Origin: UBA2330 sp049293015
Lineage (GTDB): Bacteria > Bacteroidota > Ignavibacteria > Tepidaquicellales > Tepidaquicellaceae
DNA length: 22,167 nt
Direction of reading: 5' to 3'
Assembly (NCBI GenBank): GCA_049293015.1
Contig: JBATSB010000140.1
Span: forward strand, 1 to 22,167
Below, piece after piece: positions 1 to 7,181 of this stretch. The position numbers were made by a program, and so were the translations under genes. The notes beneath the pieces were generated by a model. The model worked only from the letters and a program-made list of their open reading frames with translations, was not told the origin of the DNA and did no database searches. Every line of letters begins with the position of its first letter. Positions within the stretch are counted from its first letter, which is position 1.

Positions 1-157
1 TATTATTTAAAAATGGCAACTGCTGAAGCTCCCACCCGGATGGCGGATTATCAGAAAAATTAAACGCAATTATAAATATAAGAATACTGGCTGCATATAT
101 CAGAGATGAGATCTTTTCGGCAATGAGTTTTTTGCTATTCATATTATTCTGTTTCAT
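1..157 (-). CDS. N-terminus of a secreted protein (partial, cut by window edge)
   Basis: Reading the minus strand from an ATG at 157-155 gives 52 codons without a stop, running off the window edge. A second in-frame ATG lies at codon 6 (142-140) and could equally be the start. The peptide has a short basic N-region, a hydrophobic stretch at about residues 19-33 (SLIYAASILIFIIAF), and then SDNPPSGWELQQLPFLNN. This looks like an export signal followed by the mature start of a secreted protein. The PPSGW...QQLP opening resembles the start of Ycf48/BNR-repeat secreted proteins in Ignavibacteria, and the complete Ycf48-like protein at the other end of this window has a comparable opening (PEGWFQQNSPV). 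The family is an inference from very little sequence; only the signal-like N-terminus and the open frame are seen. The gene is divergent from the DUF3078 gene at 344. Confidence 0.55.
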   Translation of the reverse strand, partial: MKQNNMNSKKLIAEKISSLIYAASILIFIIAFNFSDNPPSGWELQQLPFLNN

Positions 158-343
158 AAATTCCTTTGGGGTATTGCAAACGTATGTATAATGCTTTCAA
201 TTTTCAATTTCATTTTTTATAATTGCAATTTTTTAATGATTAATGTTTTTAAATAAATTAAAGAAATTCCAAGTTCAAAAAATACTTCATTAAGTCTTTC
301 CTTCAAAAAATTTATATTAGTTTTTTAAAATTAAATATAAATC

Positions 344-1225
344 ATGAAAAACTTTATTCTCCTTTTTGCTTTTTTGTTCATCTGCTCCGAACTTTCATTT
401 TCACAAAGTGACACTACCAAATTCAAACGCACCCTCGAAACGGACACTTCTTATTACAAAAAAGGATGGACACCTCTCGGGACGATCGGTCTCGGTTTAA
501 ATCAGGTAGCGCTGACGAACTGGACTAAAGGCGGCGAAAACCTTCTCACTGTAACTGGTAACTCAGATTTCTATGCAATCTATTACAGCAATCCATGGCT
601 GTTTAAAAATAATCTGAGCTTTACTTTAGGTTCGACAAAGACAGGCAGTAGTGGTTTTCAGACGAATGATAATGCTGCATTTTTGGAAAATGTCCTGATA
701 CGTAAGATTGACTGGGCACTTTATCCTTACATCAGCAATGAGATCAGATCAGGAATTCTGAACGGTTATGACTACAGCTTAGATCCTTTCATTCAGACAT
801 CAGCATTCTTTGATCCGGGTTATATTACGCAGAGTATCGGATTTACTTTTGACAGACCGATGGTATCTACAAGACTTGGTCTGGCATTTCAGGAAACCTT
901 TGCAAATGTTTATACACAATATACTGATGATCCGAATACTCCAGATGAAACAGAAGGATTTAAATTTCAGACAGGTGTTGAATCTGTCACAAGTGCAAAC
1001 TTTTCCGTAGCAGATAATTTATATTTTAACACAAGATTGCGTTTATTCTCAGCATTCAATCAGCTTGATGTATGGGATGTGGGCTGGGACAATACTCTGA
1101 CTGCTGTGATAAATGATTTCATGACTGCAAGTCTTGATGTACTTTTGGTTTATGAAAAATCTCAGTCGCTCAAAACTCAGCTCAAAGAAGGTCTTCAGCT
1201 TGGCGTAAATTATACTGTTTTTTAG
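344..1225 (+). CDS. DUF3078 family protein, probable outer-membrane beta-barrel
   Basis: A 293-residue protein with a clear signal peptide (residues 1-20, hydrophobic FILLFAFLFI then SFSQ). The body consists of amphipathic alternating strands with many aromatic residues and ends in an aromatic residue (VNYTVF), as expected for an outer-membrane barrel. The segment at 53-66 (NQVALTNWTKGGEN) matches the DUF3078 hallmark of a conserved LxNWxxGGEN motif near the N-terminus. DUF3078 proteins are common in Bacteroidota and related phyla and have no assigned function. The start is the first ATG and directly precedes the signal peptide. It stands 93 bp ahead of rpiA on the same strand; co-transcription is possible but unproven. 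The family call is from motif memory; the barrel topology is inferred. Confidence 0.75.
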   Translation: MKNFILLFAFLFICSELSFSQSDTTKFKRTLETDTSYYKKGWTPLGTIGLGLNQVALTNWTKGGENLLTVTGNSDFYAIYYSNPWLFKNNLSFTLGSTKTGSSGFQTNDNAAFLENVLIRKIDWALYPYISNEIRSGILNGYDYSLDPFIQTSAFFDPGYITQSIGFTFDRPMVSTRLGLAFQETFANVYTQYTDDPNTPDETEGFKFQTGVESVTSANFSVADNLYFNTRLRLFSAFNQLDVWDVGWDNTLTAVINDFMTASLDVLLVYEKSQSLKTQLKEGLQLGVNYTVF

Positions 1226-1318
1226 AATTAATATTTAATTTGATATTAGATGTAATATTAGATTTAATAAGTAAGTTGAGTTTGTTAAGTTCTTAATCCA
1301 ATTAATTTAACAGATCAA

Positions 1319-1996
1319 GTGAAAGAAATTCAAAAAGAAGCTGAAAAAAAACTCGCTGCAGAGAAAGCTGTTGAGTTCGTACAGGATGGAATGACAGTAG
1401 GACTAGGCACAGGCTCGACGGTTTTTTATGCAATTAATAAATTAGGTGAGCTGGTAAAAAATGGTCTCAACATTAAAACTATTTCCAGCTCAAATGCATC
1501 TACCAAGCTAGCAAAGTCTTTGGGTATTGATGTAGTTTCAATCGATGATGTTTCATTGATAGACATTAACATTGATGGAGCAGATGAAGCTGACATTTCA
1601 TTCAACGGCATTAAAGGCGGAGGAGGTGCGCTTCTTTTTGAAAAAATCGTAGCTCTTAATTCCGAAAAAAATATATGGATAGTAGATTCGGCTAAACTGG
1701 TAAAGACGCTTGGAAAATTTCCTTTGCCTGTTGAAGTAATTCCGTTCGGATATAAAAGAGTGCTTGAACATCTGAAAGAATGTAACCCAGTATTGAGAAT
1801 GAAGGATGGAAATATTTATAAGACCGACAGTGGTAATTATATATTTGATCTTCATTTAAAAAAAATAGAAGATCCTTTGATAATGGATATGGAATTAAAG
1901 CAGGTCACGGGTATAGTGGAAACAGGTTTGTTCATTGATATTGCTGATACAATAATTATTGGAAAAGAAAATTCAACTGAAATAATTAATAAGTAA
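1319..1996 (+). CDS. rpiA: Ribose-5-phosphate isomerase A
   Basis: Interconverts ribose 5-phosphate and ribulose 5-phosphate in the cytoplasmic non-oxidative pentose phosphate pathway. The 225-residue length is normal for RpiA. The signature blocks are all present: GLGTGST (28-34, phosphate binding), DGADEAD (86-92), KGGGGALLFEK (99-109) and KFPLPVEVIPFG (133-144). Catalytic or binding residues equivalent to E. coli Asp81, Asp84, Lys94 and Glu103 are Asp86, Asp89, Lys99 and Glu108, a constant offset of five. The start must be GTG at 1319, because the next Met (residue 25) would remove the conserved N-terminal helix; no clear Shine-Dalgarno precedes it. Only 8 bp separate its stop from the M42 peptidase, so the two are very likely one operon. 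Confidence 0.95.
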   Translation: MKEIQKEAEKKLAAEKAVEFVQDGMTVGLGTGSTVFYAINKLGELVKNGLNIKTISSSNASTKLAKSLGIDVVSIDDVSLIDINIDGADEADISFNGIKGGGGALLFEKIVALNSEKNIWIVDSAKLVKTLGKFPLPVEVIPFGYKRVLEHLKECNPVLRMKDGNIYKTDSGNYIFDLHLKKIEDPLIMDMELKQVTGIVETGLFIDIADTIIIGKENSTEIINK

Positions 1997-2004
1997 AAAA
2001 AATT

Positions 2005-3072
2005 ATGAGAAAAGAATCTCTAGAGTTCTTAAAAAACTATCTTAACATTTCTTCACCGGTGGGATTTGAATCACCCGGACAAAAGCTCTGGCTGGAATAT
2101 TTAACTCCTTATATAGATACATATTTTTCGGATGTTTATGGGACAGTTGTAGGTGTGATAAATCCGGATGCCGAGTATAAGGTTGTCATCGAAGCACATG
2201 CTGACGAAATATCTTGGTTTGTAAATTACATTAATGAAGATGGATTTATTTATGTAAGAGAAAACGGCGGCTCGGATTATACTATAGCACCTTCAAAGAG
2301 AGTGAACATTCATACTGATAAAGGATTTGTAAAAGCAATTTTCGGATGGCCTGCAATTCATGTCAGAAATAAAAAAGAAGTTCATCCCGAAATGAAAAAT
2401 ATAATTCTTGACTGCGGATGTAAATCAAAAAAGGAAGTCGAAGCTCTTGGAATTCATGTAGGATCAGTAGTTACTTTTGAAGATGAGTTTATGACCTTGA
2501 ATAAAAATTATTATGTGGCTAGGGCAATGGATAACAGGATCGGCGGATTTATAATTGCTGAAGTAGCAAGGATGCTGAAAGAAAAGAAACAGAAATTGAA
2601 ATTTGGTTTGTATATTGTAAATGCAGTTCAGGAAGAAATAGGATTACAGGGAGCACGAATGATCTCCCGAAGAATTAAACCCGACGTTGCGATAATTACA
2701 GATGTAACTCACGATACACAGTCACCTTTGTATAATAAAATAAAGGATGGCGATATTGCCTGCGGAAAAGGACCAACACTTACTTTCGGTCCTTCCATTC
2801 ATAATGAACTTCAAAAAATGTTAATTGATATTGGCAAGAAAAATAAAATTCCGTTTCAGTTTGAATCTGTTTCATGGGAATCTGGAACTGATACGGATGC
2901 ATTTGCATATTCGGCTGAAGGTGTTGCATCAGCATTAATTTCAGTTCCGACAAAATACATGCACACGACAGTTGAGACAGTTCATAAAGATGATGTTCAG
3001 AACGCTATAAAATTTATTTATGAATTCCTTATAAATTTAAAAAGCGGACACAAATTTTCTAACTTTAAATAA
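2005..3072 (+). CDS. M42 family metallo-aminopeptidase
   Basis: A 355-residue cytoplasmic peptidase of the M42 (glutamyl aminopeptidase / FrvX / TET) family, which removes N-terminal residues from peptides and usually forms dodecameric tetrahedral shells. The co-catalytic metal site is complete: His65 and Asp67 (EAHADE), Asp176 (ARAMDNR), Glu210-Glu211 (VQEEIG, with Glu210 as catalytic base), Asp233 (ITDVTHD) and His320 (YMHTTVE). The insert between the two halves of the catalytic domain (about 90-160) corresponds to the oligomerisation domain. Substrate preference cannot be read from the sequence. The gene lies 8 bp after rpiA and 9 bp before the dehydrogenase gene, so the three probably share a transcript, although no obvious pathway links them. 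Confidence 0.93.
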   Translation: MRKESLEFLKNYLNISSPVGFESPGQKLWLEYLTPYIDTYFSDVYGTVVGVINPDAEYKVVIEAHADEISWFVNYINEDGFIYVRENGGSDYTIAPSKRVNIHTDKGFVKAIFGWPAIHVRNKKEVHPEMKNIILDCGCKSKKEVEALGIHVGSVVTFEDEFMTLNKNYYVARAMDNRIGGFIIAEVARMLKEKKQKLKFGLYIVNAVQEEIGLQGARMISRRIKPDVAIITDVTHDTQSPLYNKIKDGDIACGKGPTLTFGPSIHNELQKMLIDIGKKNKIPFQFESVSWESGTDTDAFAYSAEGVASALISVPTKYMHTTVETVHKDDVQNAIKFIYEFLINLKSGHKFSNFK

Positions 3073-3081
3073 ATAAATAAA

Positions 3082-3792
3082 ATGAATATAAAAGACTCAA
3101 GAATACTTATAACTGGCGGAAGTTCAGGAATAGGAAAAGCCGCTGCTGCACTACTCTCACAAGGCGGAGCAAAAGTTGCGATCACAGGTCGTGATAAAGA
3201 TAAGCTGGATAAAGTAGCTGAAGAAACAAGTTCACTGGCAATTCATGCAGATGTTTCAAATGAGGATGACATTAAAAAGACTTACGAAATTTTAATGAAA
3301 GAATTCGGCGGACTGGACTGCCTTATAAACAATGCAGGCATTGGTGAATTTCCTGAAGTAGAAAATCTTTCGATGGAAGCTTTTCAGAAAGTTTATACTG
3401 TGAATGTATTTGGTGCAGCGCTGATGACGAAACATGCGGCCGACATTTTTAAAAAACAGAATTACGGAAATATTATCAACATCGCCTCGACTGCTGCTCT
3501 TAAAGGTTTTGCGAGAGGTACAATTTACAGTTCATCGAAATTTGCATTAAGAGGAATGACAGAATGCTGGCAGGCAGAACTTCGCCCGCACAATATCAGA
3601 GTAATGCTCGTTAATCCGAGTGAGGTCACGACTGCGTTTGCTAATACCGAAAGAAAAGAGAGAGATGAAGTTGCAAATAAACTCACAAGTGTCGAGATCG
3701 CACACACTATAAAATCTCTTTTGGAAATGGACGATCGCGGAATGATACCTGAGGTTACAGTATGGGCGACGAATCCGTGGGATAAGAAATAA
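3082..3792 (+). CDS. Short-chain dehydrogenase/reductase (SDR)
   Basis: A 236-residue classical SDR with a Rossmann fold. The NAD(P)-binding motif GGSSGIG is at 12-18, the structural NNAG motif at 83-86, and the catalytic Ser136, Tyr149 and Lys153 lie in IASTAA and YSSSK. Arg37 directly after the second strand (ITGRDKDK) favours NADP(H) over NAD, which is an inference. The substrate is unknown; the sequence resembles the general 3-oxoacyl-ACP-reductase-like and sepiapterin-reductase-like SDRs. It is the last gene of the rpiA run, 9 bp after the M42 gene, and faces the SnoaL-like gene tail-to-tail across 33 bp. That gap contains a weak AT-only inverted repeat (gatattaa/ttaatatt). Confidence 0.92.
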   Translation: MNIKDSRILITGGSSGIGKAAAALLSQGGAKVAITGRDKDKLDKVAEETSSLAIHADVSNEDDIKKTYEILMKEFGGLDCLINNAGIGEFPEVENLSMEAFQKVYTVNVFGAALMTKHAADIFKKQNYGNIINIASTAALKGFARGTIYSSSKFALRGMTECWQAELRPHNIRVMLVNPSEVTTAFANTERKERDEVANKLTSVEIAHTIKSLLEMDDRGMIPEVTVWATNPWDKK

Positions 3793-3825
3793 TCTGATAT
3801 TAATTTAAAAAGAGATTCCTTAATA

Positions 3826-4281
3826 TTACCACTTATCAATCACCCCAATCTGCCTCAGCAGCGTAGCAGAATCCCAGTATCTCTCAAGAAGGATTATCTT
3901 TTCATCTTTAATATAAAATAAACTACAGGTAGGAATATCGATCGGTTTATTACTTACTGGTATTGGATCGTTGAGACTGTGCATTCCTTCAAATCTGAAC
4001 GGACCTGACTGAGTTCCTGTCATTCTTAATTTTGCAACAACACAATCTCCGTCAGCAATGATCTGCTGCACTTCATATTTAAAATCCGGAAAGCCTTCAA
4101 AGAAAATTTTCCATTCCCTAATTGCATTCTCTTTTCCTTTAAAGGAAGTATCTGCAAATACATACTCATAATCAGAGTGCAGAGTCTCGCCTATAAGTTC
4201 AGGGTTGTGAGCATTTGATGCATCTACCCAGCGTTGTACAAGTTTTACGTTTTCGTTATTGCTGAAATTGGTATGATCCAT
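3826..4281 (-). CDS. SnoaL-like / NTF2-fold protein
   Basis: A 151-residue protein of the SnoaL-like ester-cyclase class of NTF2-fold proteins. Seen features are the helical opening VQRWVDASNAHNPELIGETLHSDYEY, the central EWKIFFEGFPDFKYEVQQIIADGDCVVAKLRMTGT region, and the tail KIILLERYWDSATLLRQIG, which are laid out as in SnoaL-like proteins. Members range from polyketide cyclases to proteins without a known reaction, so no substrate can be assigned. There is no signal peptide, so it is probably cytoplasmic. It follows the DinB-like gene on the minus strand by 136 bp and may be transcribed separately. This call avoids writing any function beyond the fold. Confidence 0.8.
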   Translation of the reverse strand: MDHTNFSNNENVKLVQRWVDASNAHNPELIGETLHSDYEYVFADTSFKGKENAIREWKIFFEGFPDFKYEVQQIIADGDCVVAKLRMTGTQSGPFRFEGMHSLNDPIPVSNKPIDIPTCSLFYIKDEKIILLERYWDSATLLRQIGVIDKW

Positions 4282-4417
4282 AGGATTTAAAAAATAATTA
4301 TTTGAAAATTTTAGATTAAAATATTTGCAGTACAGTTTATTTACAATACCTGAATTTTTGACAAATCTTTAATTCTTATTCACACAAAATCTGACATTCA
4401 AAATAAATAAAGTTTTA

Positions 4418-4927
4418 TCACCACTCACCCGCATAGTCAAGACTATCAGGTGAAATTGATTCCTTCAAATAAAGATATTTTAAATTTATGATCTGTCGGA
4501 AATGAAGATAGTCATGCGCAACCCAGTTTGACAGCATCTGTATCGCAGAAAATTCTCCGAACTTTGGATGAACGGCTTTGATATTCCAGTCATGCACTTG
4601 CAGACTTTTCAGCCATTCGACAGAAAGTTTTCTTTCATTCAGAAAATCATTTAACACAGCATCAAAATCTTTTTTAGAATATTCTCTTAAAGTCACCCAT
4701 CCCTGCGGATCGATCGGATCCCATTCGTGATCTTCAAGTAATATCTTTGCAAGTCTTGCACGGAAGTCTTCCCTCTCCTCATCATAGAGATGGCAGACAA
4801 TTTCAAGCAGAGACCACTTATTTTCAGTAGGATTCCATTGGATCATTTCTTCAGAAATTCCTGAAAGAAGTGATTTGAATATGTCCTGATTATTTTCGAG
4901 CTGAGTGATAAGAAATTCTGAATTCAT
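4418..4927 (-). CDS. DinB family protein (DinB_2-like four-helix bundle)
   Basis: A 169-residue protein with the DinB-like metal site expected of this four-helix-bundle superfamily: His46 (VCHLYDEE), His138 and His142 (WVAHDYLHFRQ). The family includes damage-induced DinB of Bacillus, mycothiol- or bacillithiol-dependent transferases and many uncharacterised proteins. It is unrelated to DNA polymerase IV, despite the shared name. The reaction is unknown. A truncated paralogue occurs at 13761-13939 (about three quarters identical at DNA level by eye over residues 10-66 of this protein), and a second, more distant intact DinB-like gene lies at 17295. Confidence 0.87.
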   Translation of the reverse strand: MNSEFLITQLENNQDIFKSLLSGISEEMIQWNPTENKWSLLEIVCHLYDEEREDFRARLAKILLEDHEWDPIDPQGWVTLREYSKKDFDAVLNDFLNERKLSVEWLKSLQVHDWNIKAVHPKFGEFSAIQMLSNWVAHDYLHFRQIINLKYLYLKESISPDSLDYAGEW

Positions 4928-5074
4928 ATTGAGTCTATAAAATATTTTATTTCCTGATCAGGGTAATAGTATAGGAATAAAATTAACTTACAAAAACATC
5001 ATTAGATTTACAAGATTATTTATCTTTTTGAAACTTGAAATTTTATTGATTCAAAACTTTCTTATGAGTTATAG

Positions 5075-5104
5075 ATCACGGAGGAGAGGGTTGTCCGCCG
5101 TGAT
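5075..5104. terminator. Hairpin downstream of the lipoprotein gene
   Basis: A G+C-rich hairpin with stem atcacgg/ccgtgat, one mismatch, then gga/tcc around an 8-nt loop. It sits 14 bp beyond the stop codon of the lipoprotein gene (minus strand) and before the next minus-strand gene, the normal place for a terminator. There is no strong U-tract on the minus strand, so termination is an inference from position and fold. Confidence 0.45.
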
Positions 5105-5118
5105 TATTAATTGTTATT

Positions 5119-6375
5119 TTATGGGGCAGCCTGAAACATCCACTGTTCGGACTTTGATACAAACTTAACTTCACTTATGGGAATTATATTCAGATATTCT
5201 TTTAGTCCTGATGAGTGACCATATTTTTGCACAGTCCAGGTGAAATGTTCATTGCTAATATTTCCAATATCAAATTTCTCAAGTTCAGAAATTGGGAATG
5301 ATGTCTCGGAAGTAATAACTGAATACATATAACCGTCTTTTATAAATCTGACTGCATATACACCGGTACCATCTCCCTGAGAAAAAGAGATCTCGGAATT
5401 AGAAGTAATTCCTGAATTATTATTTGCCGGTGAAATCAGATCTACGGGATGATGTGACGAGAGGTTTACTGAGCTTTCATAGTCATGAATTACAAACGTT
5501 TCCAGAGAATATTTATCGGAATTATTTGAATAATTATTGATCATTACTGAAAATATATCCGGAAGATCATAAGGAACAACTATATTAAAATTATCTCCGG
5601 TTATATCAGAAATTTTGCAGGAAGGATCATTGAATGAAATATTTCTATCAGCAAAACTTAAATAATAATATTGTGATGAAGAGTTGTATCCAGCCGGAAT
5701 ATTTATACTTCCGTTAATAATTCTTTCAGGCGGATTATAACTAAGTTCATTCATGTCAAAAGAAAATGAATTATTAGTAGAGCCATTAGATAGATCAATA
5801 CCAGTTTTACTTGCATAATTATTGTAAGTATATACTCTGCCGGCTGCATCAACAGAATAAATTAATACAATTAATTTACCTTTTTGAACGGAATTGTAAA
5901 CTAATTTAACTTCAAGAATTGTGCTCTCGCCAGTAATATCAGTTGAAGAATTTACACCGCCACCGTCAGTGAAAATTAATTTACCCTTCTTACCGGACTG
6001 AATAATGGAAGACGGAATATTTACATTTACATAAGCTTTGAAGTCCGGATTGTAGCTTGATAGAAAATCCGGCACCAGAATCTCACGGGAAGTGACAGAT
6101 TTGATGAGCATCTGACTTCTCGAACTCTCATCTTTGATCAAAACATCATAAGGTGTTTCAATATCATTTAAGTTGTAAGTTCCGTTCCTGTCGGTAACAG
6201 TGGATTGATCTCCGATCTTTACAACGAGATCCGGGATCGGGTTGCCATTGCCGTTAACGACCAGTCCCCAAACATGACCGTCTACGGGAGTTACGCCATC
6301 ATCAGAACAGCTTTGAAAAACAATTAATGTTACTAAAAAAAGAAATGTCCCTGCATAAAACTTTCCGTAAATCAT
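5119..6375 (-). CDS. Lipoprotein with carboxypeptidase-regulatory-like domain
   Basis: A 418-residue cell-envelope lipoprotein. The signal peptide ends in a lipobox (VFQSC) with the acylated Cys at residue 23. Residues about 32-85 (GHVWGLVVNGNGNPIPDLVV, then a TDRNGTYNL motif) form a carboxypeptidase-regulatory-like (CarboxypepD_reg) Ig-type domain, common in Bacteroidota-type envelope proteins. The remaining 330 residues are beta-rich, with a late segment (about 315-405) resembling a fibronectin/Ig-like module (HPVDLISPANNNSGITSNSEISFSQ). No catalytic site was recognised. The start is well supported: AGGAGG lies 6 bp upstream (6381-6386, minus strand). That Shine-Dalgarno lies in a short near-palindrome (aacctc-ct-gaggtt), which might fold back on itself. 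Confidence 0.8.
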   Translation of the reverse strand: MIYGKFYAGTFLFLVTLIVFQSCSDDGVTPVDGHVWGLVVNGNGNPIPDLVVKIGDQSTVTDRNGTYNLNDIETPYDVLIKDESSRSQMLIKSVTSREILVPDFLSSYNPDFKAYVNVNIPSSIIQSGKKGKLIFTDGGGVNSSTDITGESTILEVKLVYNSVQKGKLIVLIYSVDAAGRVYTYNNYASKTGIDLSNGSTNNSFSFDMNELSYNPPERIINGSINIPAGYNSSSQYYYLSFADRNISFNDPSCKISDITGDNFNIVVPYDLPDIFSVMINNYSNNSDKYSLETFVIHDYESSVNLSSHHPVDLISPANNNSGITSNSEISFSQGDGTGVYAVRFIKDGYMYSVITSETSFPISELEKFDIGNISNEHFTWTVQKYGHSSGLKEYLNIIPISEVKFVSKSEQWMFQAAP

Positions 6376-6743
6376 TTTAACCTCCTGAGGTTTTAATTTA
6401 ATAAAAAAGTTTTTCTCCAGTCAGTAAATTATATCGACCGGAAAATTTGTTTAATAAATTATTTCAACAACTTAAACAAAGGTATATTTTTTTATACGGA
6501 GATTATGATTTTGAAAATGTAGAAATGTATTCTGAGGTGATTAATTTAATTGAACAAAAATAAGAATAGGAATTTTAAAAGTCAACAGACTGAAATATTT
6601 TAAAATATTTTTGCAAGTAATACTATCCAAAACATTTTATAAATGCAAAAATTAGTTTAATATATATTTAAAAATGCTTTTTATTAATTGAAATATAAAA
6701 CTAACCCCAAGTATAATTTTGATTCTTAACTTATACAGAATAA

Positions 6744-6897
6744 CCCGCCTTTGATAAATTGCCGAAAAGAAATTCTGAGCAATGGCGTTAAGCAAAAATA
6801 TATTGTTTGACGAAACCGTTAGTGCTTTTCTAACGGTTGAGGAGTTTATATTTTTGTAGCCATGCGAAAGAATTTCCGGCAATTTAACACCAGCGGG
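6744..6897. repeat. 154-nt nested hairpin element
   Basis: Nearly the whole stretch folds back on itself in five nested blocks: cccgc (6744-6748)/gcggg (6893-6897); aaattgccg...agaaattct (6756-6776)/agaatttccggcaattt (6869-6885); atggc (6782-6786)/gccat (6859-6863); caaaaatata (6793-6802)/tatatttttg (6847-6856); and aaccgttag (6814-6822)/ctaacggtt (6830-6838) around a 7-nt loop. It is more structured and richer in G+C than its surroundings. I recall similar sequences, often mis-annotated as short proteins, from Bacteroidota genomes; that memory is unverified. Candidates are a dispersed palindromic repeat (MITE- or REP-like) or a structured RNA. Confidence 0.65.
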
Positions 6898-6899
6898 CG

Positions 6900-6962
6900 A
6901 CTTTTTTTGTTACTTTTGAGCCTGCCCTCGAGTGTTCCTATCGGGGGTCGTTAAAAAAAAGT
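6900..6962. repeat. Inverted repeat adjoining the nested hairpin
   Basis: A perfect 9-bp outer arm pair, acttttttt (6900-6908)/aaaaaaagt (6954-6962), surrounds an inner ccctcga/tcggggg pair with one mismatch. It starts 2 bp after the 154-nt element and may be its terminator or the second half of the same repeat. Confidence 0.4.
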
Positions 6963-7114
6963 AAGTAGAAAAAAATAAATCTTGAATTTTGTAACTTAAC
7001 GTTTTGGACGGATGTGATTTGCAAGTCTTCCCGTTTTTCAAATGATTTCCATTTCATCAGGAATATCATAATTCCCCACTCACTTTTTTTTATCATTTTT
7101 ACCGAAAGAATTCC

Positions 7115-7147
7115 TTTGTATCTTCAATATACTCTCACTTACATTTT
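7115..7147 (+). promoter_or_regulatory. Candidate Bacteroidota-type promoter
   Basis: TTTG at 7115-7118, a 21-bp spacer, then TACATTTT at 7140-7147. This approximates the Bacteroidota -33/-7 pattern (TTTG, then TAnnTTTG). It would give a leader of about 30 nt before the ATG at 7182, which itself is preceded by a purine-rich aaggaaagga. Motif match only. Confidence 0.35.
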
Positions 7148-7181
7148 TTAAAAATTTATCTCAAAAGGAAAGGATTTTAAA

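Larger units (their letters stand above)
6376..7181. other. Gene-poor 806-bp interval between divergent genes
   Basis: No convincing gene was found. The interval separates the minus-strand lipoprotein from the plus-strand T9SS-secreted protein. It holds the lipoprotein leader (6376-6500, with a gtata/tatac hairpin at about 6482-6497), a very AT-rich stretch (6500-6740), the nested hairpin element (6744-6897) with its companion inverted repeat (6900-6962), and a probable promoter for the 7182 gene. A 76-codon open frame here is explained by the hairpin element and is not called. Confidence 0.7.

Noticed and set aside
1226..1318. Repeated gatatta/taatatta/gattta motifs before rpiA
   Set aside because: Low-complexity AT sequence with no regular unit or symmetry.
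6652..6882. 76-codon minus-strand open frame in the nested-hairpin region
   Set aside because: It is explained by the palindromic element: both strands are open by virtue of the repeat, there is no Shine-Dalgarno, and the composition is not protein-like.
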